Shown here one piece after another: positions 1-8,574 of a stretch of 64,000 nt of DNA. Numbering within the stretch: the stretch's first letter is position 1; each line of letters begins with the position of its first letter. This DNA is from an uncultured Burkholderiales bacterium. GTDB taxonomy: Bacteria; Pseudomonadota; Gammaproteobacteria; Burkholderiales; Burkholderiaceae_C. The notes below the pieces were generated by a model. That model saw only the letters and a program-made list of their open reading frames with translations, ran no database searches and had not been told where the DNA came from. The stretch is taken from NCBI GenBank assembly GCA_903896615.1, contig CAITYM010000172.1:1-64000 (forward strand). Reading direction: 5' to 3'. Both the position numbers and the translations under genes were made by a program.

Positions 1-30
1 CACCTATTCTAATTATTTACCCCCTTAATA

Positions 31-1215
31 ATGACTTCAAGACGCTTGTTTCTGAGAGGTTTAGGAGGACTTACTACCTCTGGTATCTACTTTTGTAATT
101 GTTGTAATGCCGATGAAATTCCTTCGCTTGTTCCCGTAGGAGGCAATTGGGATAAGGGTGGGCAGGACCTTGGTAATGATCCAACACTTAGTTACCGTCA
201 CCCACTCGCAGGCACTAAACGCAAGCCCTTTTTCTATAACGGTAAACGAATTAAGGTGATTGATACACATGCACATTGTTTTTTCCCGGAAGCTGTCCTA
301 TTAGCTGGTACCGGATCGTATGTTAATGGAGCAGTAAAAGGCGGTCCTGAGCACTATATACCTGCTAGTGCCAAGGACATCATTCAACGACGAATTGAGA
401 ATATGGATGCCAAAGGCGTAGATATGGAGGTACTGTCTGTTAATACATTTTGGTACTCTAAGGATAAGGAATTAGCAGTTGAGATTTGTCGTATAAATAA
501 CTCAAATCTTGCCGAACTTTGTGAGGCTTATCCCAATAGGTTTGCTGCATTTGGCTCAATTGCTACCCAATATCCTGAAATTGCTGTGAAGCAATTGACT
601 GAAATAATGAAAAATCCGGTCTTTAAAGGTGTTGCAATTCAAGCCAATGTCGCTGGTGTAGAGCATTCTGACCCTAGGTTTCATCCTGTCTGGGCTAAAG
701 CTGAGGAGTTAGGTGCAGTTCTGTTTATACACCCACAAGGAACTCCGCAATTAGCGCAGCGTTTTAAGGGCAATGGTTGGATCTCAAATGTCATTGGTAA
801 CCCGCTAGACACCACGATTGCTCTCCAACATTTAATTTATGAAGGTATCCTTGATAAGTTCCCAGACCTTAAAGTACTAGCTGCGCATGGGGGTGGGTTT
901 TTAGGCTCCTACGCTGCAAGAATGGATCACTCGTGTTTTGTTTCCCCAAGTAATTGCAATTCAAATATCTCACTTAAGAAAAAACCAACTGATTATTTGA
1001 GTCAAATTTTCTTCGATTCCCTGGTCTTTACCCCTGAGGGGCTAAGGCATCTAGTTGCTCAAGTAGGATCTCAGCAAATTGTTGTGGGTACTGATAGCCC
1101 CATACCTTGGGAAGATTTTCCTGTTGATCATGTTTTAAAAACACCTATTTCGGATGCTCAAAAGGCGGCTATCCTTGGTGGCAATGCGGCAAAGTTATTA
1201 AGGATTACAGAATAA
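31..1215 (+). CDS. Tat-exported ACMSD-type amidohydrolase (amidohydrolase 2 family)
   Basis: A 394-residue metal-dependent hydrolase or decarboxylase of the amidohydrolase-2 family, closest in motif order to aminocarboxymuconate-semialdehyde decarboxylase and related aromatic-acid decarboxylases. Visible metal-site residues are H80xH82 (DTHAH), H234 (FIHP), H286 (AHGGG) and D355 (GTDSP), the full set for this family. The N-terminus SRRLFLRG followed by a weakly hydrophobic stretch is a twin-arginine signal, so the enzyme is probably exported folded with its metal. It ends one base before the next gene, a TctC-type receptor, so the two are likely cotranscribed. The substrate is not deducible; a hydroxylated aromatic or unsaturated carboxylic acid is a family-based guess. 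Confidence 0.85.
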   Translation: MTSRRLFLRGLGGLTTSGIYFCNCCNADEIPSLVPVGGNWDKGGQDLGNDPTLSYRHPLAGTKRKPFFYNGKRIKVIDTHAHCFFPEAVLLAGTGSYVNGAVKGGPEHYIPASAKDIIQRRIENMDAKGVDMEVLSVNTFWYSKDKELAVEICRINNSNLAELCEAYPNRFAAFGSIATQYPEIAVKQLTEIMKNPVFKGVAIQANVAGVEHSDPRFHPVWAKAEELGAVLFIHPQGTPQLAQRFKGNGWISNVIGNPLDTTIALQHLIYEGILDKFPDLKVLAAHGGGFLGSYAARMDHSCFVSPSNCNSNISLKKKPTDYLSQIFFDSLVFTPEGLRHLVAQVGSQQIVVGTDSPIPWEDFPVDHVLKTPISDAQKAAILGGNAAKLLRITE

Positions 1216-2280
1216 ATGAATAATTTAGTTAAATCGAACAGATTTCTCATGTTTTTTTCTAAAGATTTATGCAGAGAATGTCTAAGATTAAAGCAAATGA
1301 GTACATCACTGATTCTTGCCGCTGTGTTTGGAATGCAATGCACCCAAGCTCAAAATAATCCCTCTCAAAAACAATTGCAGGAATATCCCAATCATCCTAT
1401 TAGGCTAGTTGTTCCTTATGTTTCTGGTGGACCAATGGATGTGATTGGGCGTTTAATTGGGCAAAAACTCCCTTCAATTTTGGGTTATGGTTTTGTGATT
1501 GACAATAAAGGAGGCGCGGGCGGCGCAATCGGAACTGATATTGTCGCTAAATCTGCGCCAGATGGTTACACGATGTTGGTGACATCCTCTAGTCATGCCA
1601 GTTTGCCAATTATTTCTAAAAACCTACCCTATGATCCTATAAAGGACTTCACTCCAATTACTTTGGCAGTCAATAGCGTTGGTTTTATTATTGCAGCCAG
1701 GCAAGATCTACCGGCTAAAAATTTGGCGGATTTTGTAGCTGAAGCTAGGGCTAATCCTGGTAAATTCACATATGGCTCTGGTGGTATCGGAAACGTCATG
1801 CATTTCGCTGCAGAGTCATTTAGCTCAAGTGCCAATATCAAACTAACACATGTACCATTTAAAGGGGTTGGCCAAGCACTAACCGAATTGATGGCTGGAC
1901 GGATAGACATTTTTATTGGTGCACCAACGGCGGTTTTACCCTTCGTTAAGTCGGGAAAGGTTCGCGCACTTGCTATAACTGGAGGTAAGAGATGGGCAGA
2001 GTTACCCGATCTGCGCACAGTAGATGAACAAGGTGAAAAAGGCTTTTCATTTGTTCCCTGGTATGGATTTTGGTATCCAGCTAAAACCCCGACCGCGTTA
2101 GTTGTGAAAATGCGGTCGGCTATTTCAAAGGTCCTTGAAGATCCAGAGGTTAAACACGCATTTGCAGATCAAGGTTTTGTAACCGTAGGATCTACTCCTG
2201 CAGAATTTTCACGGACCATTGCAGATGAAATTGCTCGTAATGAAAAATTAGCATCTGTCGTAGATTTTTCTGAAAATTAA
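1216..2280 (+). CDS. Bug/TctC-family tripartite tricarboxylate transporter receptor
   Basis: Periplasmic substrate-binding protein of the Bug (TctC) family, which captures carboxylates. Family hallmarks are present: YPNHPIRLVVPYVSGGPMD after the signal peptide, the NKGGAGGAIGTD loop that binds carboxylate, and a SGGIGNVMHFA segment. The ATG abuts the stop of the amidohydrolase. The signal peptide would be unusually long from this start; an internal Met at codon 28 (1297), before the hydrophobic STSLILAAVFGMQ stretch, is an alternative. No TctA/TctB membrane genes are in the window, so it is an orphan receptor. Its link to the amidohydrolase suggests that the ligand is that enzyme's substrate or product. 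Confidence 0.9.
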   Translation: MNNLVKSNRFLMFFSKDLCRECLRLKQMSTSLILAAVFGMQCTQAQNNPSQKQLQEYPNHPIRLVVPYVSGGPMDVIGRLIGQKLPSILGYGFVIDNKGGAGGAIGTDIVAKSAPDGYTMLVTSSSHASLPIISKNLPYDPIKDFTPITLAVNSVGFIIAARQDLPAKNLADFVAEARANPGKFTYGSGGIGNVMHFAAESFSSSANIKLTHVPFKGVGQALTELMAGRIDIFIGAPTAVLPFVKSGKVRALAITGGKRWAELPDLRTVDEQGEKGFSFVPWYGFWYPAKTPTALVVKMRSAISKVLEDPEVKHAFADQGFVTVGSTPAEFSRTIADEIARNEKLASVVDFSEN

Positions 2281-2460
2281 AAAAACCAAATCCGACTATT
2301 TAACCTTCATCAATTCAAATATTTCGTCTTTCGGTAAAACAGATGTCACAGTCTGACCTTATAGGCCATATTAAACGACCCTCTGGAATAATCTAAATTG
2401 TGAGAGCTGATCGGATTGAAGAATAAAAAATGATATGCAGATTTAATTTTATAAATCCGA

Positions 2461-2829
2461 TCAATTGCCCTCAATAATGTAGACCCTACTGATAAAAAAT
2501 GGAGCCCCAATTTCACGAAGTTTCTTATATTTATCCGAAGCAATAAAAGCAGTTGCTTTTTCTATCGAAGGAAATTTGGCAATTACAACCCTATGTCCAG
2601 GGCTGTCGCCCCTAACCACAACCTTTTCATCTGTACTTGCAATAAAAATAGCTTCGTGATCTGCAAAAGCTTTTTTTGCTTCTGGAGCATATAAATTCAC
2701 ATACTTTTCCTTATCTAGGTAAGTTATTTCTGAAACCATGAAGGCAGGTTTGGTTTGAGAATAAGAATATACGGGAGAAAGAGTAAATACAAGTATAAGC
2801 AGTCTGCAAAACTTATTGCGCACTTTCAT
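2461..2829 (-). CDS. DUF1330-family secreted protein
   Basis: A 122-residue protein with a cleavable signal peptide (hydrophobic LLILVFTLSPVYSYSQ) followed by a DUF1330 (dimeric alpha/beta barrel, ferredoxin-like) domain. Recognisable family pieces are PAFMVSEITYLDKEKY at the first strand and GDSPGHRVVIAKFPSIEKA in the middle. DUF1330 proteins have no established biochemical role. It lies downstream of the LeuC/LeuD-lyase group on the same strand but is separated from leuD by about 95 bases. An AAGG ribosome-binding sequence precedes the ATG. Confidence 0.8.
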   Translation of the reverse strand: MKVRNKFCRLLILVFTLSPVYSYSQTKPAFMVSEITYLDKEKYVNLYAPEAKKAFADHEAIFIASTDEKVVVRGDSPGHRVVIAKFPSIEKATAFIASDKYKKLREIGAPFFISRVYIIEGN

Positions 2830-2925
2830 AGCTAACCTTTTGTGTAGATGAATTACTGCAATTTAAAAAATGACTTATTTTCTATGCTAGGCAGGTTATA
2901 TTTTTTGAACTTGAATCTTAAAATA

Positions 2926-3558
2926 TTAACTAAGCAAAGATATCGATTGGGTTAGCCAGGGTTTTGATTTTGCAATATATATTTCCCATTCTGTTATTTT
3001 GTTTATAGATTGCAATGTCAGGCCAATATCATCCAAGCCGTTTAGTAGCATATGTCGCTCACGTTCATTGATACTGAATTCTGTGATTAGCTTTCGATTT
3101 GCATTCAATATTTCACATTTTTCAAGATCAATCATAATTTTATTTAAATTACTATCGTCCCTAGTGTGGTTGACTATTAATGCTATTGATTCAGCGTTAA
3201 GAACGATGGGAAGGATTCCATTTTTCAAACAATTTTCGCGAAATAACTCGGCAAAACTTAATCCAATTAGACATTTAAAACCGAATTCCTGTAATGCCCA
3301 AACGGCATGCTCTCTAGAACTACCACAACCAAAATTTTCTCCAACTAACAAGATTTCTGAGCCTCGATATCGAAAATCTTCGAAAGGGCATTCCAGATTT
3401 ACCTCTCCATTAGGTGATCTGCGAAGGAACGAAAATAGTCCAAATCCCAGATCTGCGTTAACATCTCTTAAATACTGAGAGGGGATTATTTGGTCTGTGT
3501 TTATGTCGTTTTCGAACAGTGGAGTAACTATGCTATTTAAAGTTGTAAAGGGCTTCAT
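2926..3558 (-). CDS. LeuD-like small subunit of an aconitase-family (de)hydratase
   Basis: A 210-residue swivel-domain subunit of the isopropylmalate isomerase family. It has the signature FGCGSSREHAVWALQEFG, the NTDQIIPSQYL segment near the N-terminus, and FRENCLKNGILPIV. Length is normal for the proteobacterial LeuD type. It starts 9 bases after the stop of the LeuC-like gene and must form the heterodimer with it. There is no leuA or leuB nearby, and the partner's core motif is altered, so this pair may act on a substrate other than isopropylmalate, for example hydrating a branched unsaturated dicarboxylate for the adjacent lyase (4999-5895). Confidence 0.85.
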   Translation of the reverse strand: MKPFTTLNSIVTPLFENDINTDQIIPSQYLRDVNADLGFGLFSFLRRSPNGEVNLECPFEDFRYRGSEILLVGENFGCGSSREHAVWALQEFGFKCLIGLSFAELFRENCLKNGILPIVLNAESIALIVNHTRDDSNLNKIMIDLEKCEILNANRKLITEFSINERERHMLLNGLDDIGLTLQSINKITEWEIYIAKSKPWLTQSISLLS

Positions 3559-3567
3559 GTTTGAACC

Positions 3568-4965
3568 TTAAATTGGGGGAGGTAAAAAATGCCTTGAATC
3601 TACAATATGGCCGGCTATAGCTGCTGCGGCTGCCATTTGCGGGCTTGATAAGTGCGTTCTTACGCCTCGTCCTTGTCGATTTTCAAAATTCCTATTAGAG
3701 GTTGAAATGCATCTTTCCCCCATTTGACCGACTTCCCCATTCGCTCCCGCGCACATCGAACATCCTGATCTGTGCCACTCGAAGCCAGCATCTTTAAAAA
3801 TTTTATCTAACCCTTCTTTTTCAGCTTGTTTTTTAGTAGCCGTTGAGCCTGGAACGATAAGTGCCTTGACATGACTCGCAACCCTCTTTCCCTTAACAAT
3901 TTCTGCAACATCTCTTAGGTCATTAATTCGGCTATTTGAACAAGATCCAATAAAGACTCGATCCACATTTAGCCTTTGTAGGTCAGAGCCCGGAACTAAG
4001 CCCATATAATCCATTGCTTTTGTGAGTTGTAATTTGGCCTTACTATCTTGAATATCTAAGCTGGGTACCAATTCTCCAATATTTAAAACCTGAGATGGAT
4101 CTGTGCCCCATGTAATTTGCGGAGCCAGATTTGTGCAATCAATAGTGATTTCCTTGTCAAATAAACTATCAGGGTCAGATTTAAGCTCTCGCCAATATTC
4201 CTTAACTATAGCCCAATTGCTACCATTGGGAGTTTGGTTTCTGTTCGCGCACCAATCGATAGTTTTTTGGTCTGGAGCAATGATACAGGTCCTACAACTC
4301 CACTCAATGCTCATGTTACAAAGAGTCATCCGTTCTTCAATACTCATTAGATCAATTACTGAACCCGAAAATTCGACCGCATACCCTTTACCAGCGTCAA
4401 CTCCAAGGATTCCAATAATTTTTAAGGCAACATCTTTGGCTCCTATCCCTCTTGATAATTTACCTGTTAAGTTGATTCGCATCTGCTTGGGCTTAATCAA
4501 CGCCATAGTTTGGGTGACTAGTATGTGTTCTAACTCAGATGTGCCGCAACCAAAAGCGAGGCAGCCAATCGCTCCTACCGTAGAGGCGTGACTATCTGGG
4601 CAAGCCAAAGTAAACCCTGGAAGTGCTAACCCAAGCTCCGGTGAAACGACATGAACAATTCCGTGCTCTGCTGAATTTACATCAATGAGTTGAATTCCGT
4701 AGGACTGAGCATGAGTGCGAGTAATTTTAATATGTTCAGAAATTAATTCCATTCCCTCCCGCGTTGGAACGGTGTGATCTTGAACGATTACCGTAAGTTC
4801 TTTGCGGCGAATAGTATGTTTAGCTTTTGAAAGTCTTGAGAATGCGTGAGGTACGTGAAGTTCATGTATAACGTGGCGATCAATGTAGAGTAATTCTTTC
4901 GAATCCGATCGGAGCCCAATTGAGTGCGTACTCCATATCTTGTCAAATAATGTTTTACTTATCAT
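3568..4965 (-). CDS. LeuC-like large subunit of an aconitase-family (de)hydratase
   Basis: A 465-residue [4Fe-4S] dehydratase large subunit, full length for LeuC. Cluster cysteines are C342 (FIGSCSNSR), C402 and C405 (GCSMC). Also present are DRHVIHE near the N-terminus and STSNRNFENRQGRG near the C-terminus. The segment that in ordinary LeuC reads approximately SIEAGARAG is here SIEWSCRTC (residues 219-227), a marked change in a normally invariant region. This suggests an altered substrate. It lies between the PEP-mutase/isocitrate-lyase-type lyase (33 bases upstream) and the small subunit. It could still be a diverged isopropylmalate or citraconate hydratase. Confidence 0.85.
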   Translation of the reverse strand: MISKTLFDKIWSTHSIGLRSDSKELLYIDRHVIHELHVPHAFSRLSKAKHTIRRKELTVIVQDHTVPTREGMELISEHIKITRTHAQSYGIQLIDVNSAEHGIVHVVSPELGLALPGFTLACPDSHASTVGAIGCLAFGCGTSELEHILVTQTMALIKPKQMRINLTGKLSRGIGAKDVALKIIGILGVDAGKGYAVEFSGSVIDLMSIEERMTLCNMSIEWSCRTCIIAPDQKTIDWCANRNQTPNGSNWAIVKEYWRELKSDPDSLFDKEITIDCTNLAPQITWGTDPSQVLNIGELVPSLDIQDSKAKLQLTKAMDYMGLVPGSDLQRLNVDRVFIGSCSNSRINDLRDVAEIVKGKRVASHVKALIVPGSTATKKQAEKEGLDKIFKDAGFEWHRSGCSMCAGANGEVGQMGERCISTSNRNFENRQGRGVRTHLSSPQMAAAAAIAGHIVDSRHFLPPPI

Positions 4966-4998
4966 TTGTCTTTTTAATTATTTCAAAGATTTATCTTC

Positions 4999-5895
4999 TC
5001 ATGAGTTATCGTTAAGATAGTGATTTTCAATATTTAGCCAATACTCCAGATCTAAAATTTTGTTATATTCATCAAAGCTGGCCATTTTGGATTTAACAGA
5101 TGCTGTGCTTCCTTCATTGCGGAGTGCTTTAAAGACATCTTGAAGTGCTTGTACGACAGCATACCTAGCAATTCCGGCGTGCATAGCCATTGTGCACCCC
5201 ACTTCGTTCAAAAGTTCATCTTTTAATTCAGTGGTCGGTGGAGTCTCTTGTATTACAGTTACCAAAGGAGCTCTAACTATTGAGGCAACGTACCGGAGCT
5301 CATCAGGTGTGTTTGCGCCCATCACAAGTGCGGCATCCGCACCTGCTTCTACGTAAGACCTAGCTCTATTTGCTGCTTCCTCAATGCCGTACATAGATTT
5401 AGCATCTGTTCTTGCAATAATAATGAATTCCTTATCTTGCCTGGCCTCAACTGCGGCTTTAAGCTTTATCAATTGTTCTTGTTTAGAGATAACTGGAATT
5501 CCAGATGTCAGTAGACCGCATCGTTTTGGTGTGACTTGATCCTCAAGATAAATTCCCGCTATTCCAAAAGCCTCATACTCGCGAATAGTTCGAATCACAT
5601 TCATTACACCACCATACCCTGTATCAGCATCGCAAAGTAGAGGTACCGATAGACTTTGCGCTACTCTGCTTGCGTGTTGAATACTTTCGTGCATTCCCAG
5701 TATGCCTAGATCAGGTAGGCCAAGTAGACTTGCTGAAACTGCATTTCCCGAAAAAGCAATGGCCGGGAATCCAGTTTTTTCAGCTATTTTTGCTGACAAA
5801 CCATCATATACGCATGGTATTCTGGTAACTGAAGTACCATTTATGAAGGGGCGAAGCGATAGTTTCGGTTTATTAGAATTAGGAATCATCATCAT
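4999..5895 (-). CDS. Isocitrate lyase/PEP mutase superfamily lyase
   Basis: A 298-residue (beta/alpha)8 enzyme of the ICL/PEPM superfamily. It has the Mg-binding LCDADTGYGG (D89, D91), the EDQ pair (E118, D119) and the flexible active-site loop PKRCG with catalytic C126. The KRCG loop marks C-C bond lyases (2-methylisocitrate lyase, dimethylmalate lyase, oxaloacetate decarboxylase-like) as opposed to phosphonopyruvate mutases. The typical H after KRCG is replaced by L, unlike bona fide PrpB. It is the first gene of a minus-strand group with the LeuC/LeuD-like dehydratase. The start has three consecutive ATG codons; the first is used here and the exact one is uncertain. Confidence 0.85.
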   Translation of the reverse strand: MMMIPNSNKPKLSLRPFINGTSVTRIPCVYDGLSAKIAEKTGFPAIAFSGNAVSASLLGLPDLGILGMHESIQHASRVAQSLSVPLLCDADTGYGGVMNVIRTIREYEAFGIAGIYLEDQVTPKRCGLLTSGIPVISKQEQLIKLKAAVEARQDKEFIIIARTDAKSMYGIEEAANRARSYVEAGADAALVMGANTPDELRYVASIVRAPLVTVIQETPPTTELKDELLNEVGCTMAMHAGIARYAVVQALQDVFKALRNEGSTASVKSKMASFDEYNKILDLEYWLNIENHYLNDNS

Positions 5896-5979
5896 AGAAT
5901 TTTAATTCAACGTAGAATGTCAAAATGCATAATTACAAACATTTTTATGTAATCTTAATTACTCAATGACTCGATAAAT

Positions 5980-7029
5980 ATGATATCCCTTTACTTTAAA
6001 TTGGCCTTCGCATTTGTAAGCAGGTCGTTTTTGCAAATTGTACTTTTAGGAATTGCATTTCTCACAACTGTAGTTACCGCTGCTCCAATCAACAACAATT
6101 TAGAGGTCGCAGCTTCTATTGGGGATGCTAATTTTCCAACTAAACCAGTTCGTTGGATAGTTCCAACGGGTGCCGGGGGAGGGACCGATTTAGCAGCAAG
6201 GTTATACGCTCAGATCGCCACGGAATCATGGCATCAGTCTGTAGTTGTGGACAATAAGCCTGGAGCATCTGGAATGATCGGACTGGACACTCTTGCTAAT
6301 TCACCCTCGGATGGGTATACCCTAGGATTTGTCAGCGTATCTCAGTTTATTGATTCAATTTTATTGCAAAAATTTTCGTTCGACCCCTCAAAAGACTTTA
6401 CCCCGATCACTCTTTTGGCTACCTCGCCAATGGTTCTGCTTACGAATCCTAATTCTGGATTTTCATCTCTCAAAGAATTAGTTGAATTTGCAAAAGTTCA
6501 TCCTGGTGAACTTAGTTATTCTTCGGGTGGTAGCGGTGGGTTAACCCATCTATGTATGGAAGTATTTTTGAATAAAGCAAAGATATCTGCTGTGCACGTA
6601 CCATACAAGGGTAGTGGACCAGCCATCATAGATTTATTAGCTGGGCGCGTCCAACTTACTTTTTCAACCTTGCCCGCAGCAATGCAGTATATTAAATCCG
6701 GACGACTAAAAGCTTTGGGCACTGCGTCTAGTGTTAGGTCACCACTTGCACCTGATATTTATACTATTAAAGAACAAGGTGTAAATGGCGTCATATTTGG
6801 AAATTGGTACGGGTTGATTGGACCTAAAAATATGCCTCCACTGGTAATACAAAAAATATCGAATTCTTTAAATGTGTCTTCAAAAAATTCACAAAATAAA
6901 AGCAAAATATATTCTGATGGTATTGAGCATATGGGTAATTCTTCAAATGAATTTATTAATTTTCTTAAAACAGAGCGCAATCAATGGACAGAAATTTCTC
7001 AAAATATTGATTTTAAAAAACAAGAATAA
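5980..7029 (+). CDS. Bug/TctC-family receptor
   Basis: A 349-residue periplasmic binding protein of the TctC family, divergently transcribed from the lyase-LeuCD group across 84 bases. Visible motifs are FPTKPVRWIVPTGAGGGTD, the NKPGASGMIG loop and SSGGSGGLTHL. The N-terminus has a hydrophobic signal region (residues about 20-35). There are no TctA/B partners nearby. The C-terminal 60 residues are unusually rich in Asn, Ser and Lys and AT-rich in DNA (about 6870-7020), suggesting divergence of the tail. The divergent position suggests that it feeds the substrate of the LeuCD/lyase pathway. Confidence 0.88.
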   Translation: MISLYFKLAFAFVSRSFLQIVLLGIAFLTTVVTAAPINNNLEVAASIGDANFPTKPVRWIVPTGAGGGTDLAARLYAQIATESWHQSVVVDNKPGASGMIGLDTLANSPSDGYTLGFVSVSQFIDSILLQKFSFDPSKDFTPITLLATSPMVLLTNPNSGFSSLKELVEFAKVHPGELSYSSGGSGGLTHLCMEVFLNKAKISAVHVPYKGSGPAIIDLLAGRVQLTFSTLPAAMQYIKSGRLKALGTASSVRSPLAPDIYTIKEQGVNGVIFGNWYGLIGPKNMPPLVIQKISNSLNVSSKNSQNKSKIYSDGIEHMGNSSNEFINFLKTERNQWTEISQNIDFKKQE

Positions 7030-7053
7030 AATATAGTATTCTTGTACTATGAA

Positions 7054-7455
7054 TTATTGACACAAATTTCTAATTGCTAAGTTAGGACCCGTACTGTATG
7101 GAGGTGAAATCCAAGTATTTGAATTTATTTTTTCATCAGAGAATTTACCTTTTGCAAAATTCTGTTCAAACCACTGAATGCTGAGTATTCTATATTTTGT
7201 TTTTTTGGTGCAATCAATTTCAACGGTTGTAATAGATGACTTTCCATTTTTAACTTGGTTGATTTGTTTGATGTCAGTATTAGCCATGAATTGAGCTTGC
7301 ACTATTTCTTTTTGAAAATAAACTACGCTATTTATATCGAGATAAACAAGCCCACTCGTCTTATTGTCTTGAATGGGTATCCAATTTCTAAGAATTTCAG
7401 CATGTAGGCCAGAGGCTACAGCTAACAATAGGAATAATTTAATGAGATTTTTCAT
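7054..7455 (-). CDS. Adhesin-E-like small secreted protein
   Basis: A 133-residue protein with a signal peptide (LIKLFLLLAVASGLHA). Its body resembles the surface-adhesin protein E (Adhesin_E) family: WIPIQ near the start, GLVYLDINSV, and the late TTVEIDCTKKTKYRILSIQ segment with a cysteine that pairs with the C-terminal Cys. It starts 18 bases after the globin-like gene at 7474-8574 and is probably in the same transcript. It faces the plus-strand Bug gene convergently. Function is unknown; many such proteins are simply periplasmic or surface lipoprotein-like proteins. Confidence 0.7.
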   Translation of the reverse strand: MKNLIKLFLLLAVASGLHAEILRNWIPIQDNKTSGLVYLDINSVVYFQKEIVQAQFMANTDIKQINQVKNGKSSITTVEIDCTKKTKYRILSIQWFEQNFAKGKFSDEKINSNTWISPPYSTGPNLAIRNLCQ

Positions 7456-7473
7456 TTAATACTGGTTTATTAT

Positions 7474-8574
7474 TTATTGACTAGCTTTAATGTTCTTTTC
7501 AATTTTATTGACTAAAAGAGTCTTTAATTGGTGAAATTCATAAGAATAAGTTTTGTCTTTTACTTTGCAAATATATTTGTTTATTTCTGAATGTTGTATT
7601 TCTAGTATTACGTTGTAGTGATTTTCAAATAGCGCAAGAACAAGCATTTCATCAACACGATTTTCTTTTAGATCGTTTACTAATTCAACAGGCGATTGTT
7701 TGTAAACATCTGATTTAATATTTTTATCAATGATGATATTGTTTTTCTCTCTTCTGACATTTAATCCTTCACTTATTATCTTGGCGGATTGTGATTTGAA
7801 GAATTCGTTTGCCTCTACAAATGCTTCTGAAAACATTTTAGATAATCTTAGTAGCAAGCGAGTGGGTACGTAGTTTTGATACGGTAGGTTGTGTTTGGCA
7901 ATTATTTGGCACTTTAAACCGATTTGTTTGGTTTCAAATGTAAGCCTGTTAAATTTTTGAGTCAGTAAGTTTGCGACTTCAGTTGCTTCATCAATTAATA
8001 ATCCGGCGTCATGAGGTGAAACTGCGTGTAACTGTAAAATTTTGTCACGTGGAATTATTTTTGCGCTAATAGGAAAGCTTAAACCATTAACTACTTTTAC
8101 TTCATTTTCATCATAATCAAGTTTGGATACGTGTCCATGAGATTCATAGAATTTTTTGATGTTAATTAAACTTACATCCGCAGGCTTCCAAATATTGGAA
8201 TGCATATCATCTGATTGCGCACGTGATTCCTCAACCAACTCTAAAATGTGAGAGGACATTCTTATAATGTCATTTTCTAAAACACCAAATTCATCCCTTA
8301 ATATTTTTTGCAAAATGGTTACTACTTGTTCATATTGCCAGGATGGTATCCTGTAATCGTCGGATGAGGTCTGTTTGATGGGTTCCTGGTATTCTTTGTC
8401 AGTTTTGGGAAAAATATAATGTATGTAATTAACCTGATCTGAATATAATTTCTCAAAATTAGGCGTAAATAAAAAGTGTTTGACTTCTTGAGTTGCTAAT
8501 ACATTCTTTCTAAAGGATTGAATTATTTGTTTTAACTTCGGTAATCCGCCGTAATAATCAAGTGTTTCATGCAT
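7474..8574 (-). CDS. Globin-like / YbjN-like two-domain protein, unknown function
   Basis: A 366-residue cytoplasmic protein without signal or membrane segments. Residues 1-118 follow the pattern of a truncated haemoglobin: YYGGLPKLKQIIQSF (helices A-B), NFEKLYSDQVNYIHYIF (helix E), then WQYEQVVTILQKIL and the final helix. The B10 Tyr is replaced by Arg and no His lies where the proximal ligand should be, so haem binding is doubtful. Residues about 150-290 resemble a YbjN-type domain, including NLPYQNYVPTRLLLRLSKMF. The last 75 residues are unassigned. It is a clear paralogue of the C-terminal half of the protein at 32337-34121. It is likely cotranscribed with the downstream adhesin-E-like gene. 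The domain names are my inference; the paralogy is directly visible. Confidence 0.75.
   Translation of the reverse strand: MHETLDYYGGLPKLKQIIQSFRKNVLATQEVKHFLFTPNFEKLYSDQVNYIHYIFPKTDKEYQEPIKQTSSDDYRIPSWQYEQVVTILQKILRDEFGVLENDIIRMSSHILELVEESRAQSDDMHSNIWKPADVSLINIKKFYESHGHVSKLDYDENEVKVVNGLSFPISAKIIPRDKILQLHAVSPHDAGLLIDEATEVANLLTQKFNRLTFETKQIGLKCQIIAKHNLPYQNYVPTRLLLRLSKMFSEAFVEANEFFKSQSAKIISEGLNVRREKNNIIIDKNIKSDVYKQSPVELVNDLKENRVDEMLVLALFENHYNVILEIQHSEINKYICKVKDKTYSYEFHQLKTLLVNKIEKNIKASQ

Noticed and set aside
4103..4591. A 162-residue plus-strand frame inside the LeuC-like gene
   Set aside because: It is the antisense of conserved aconitase-family sequence and has no protein-like motifs.
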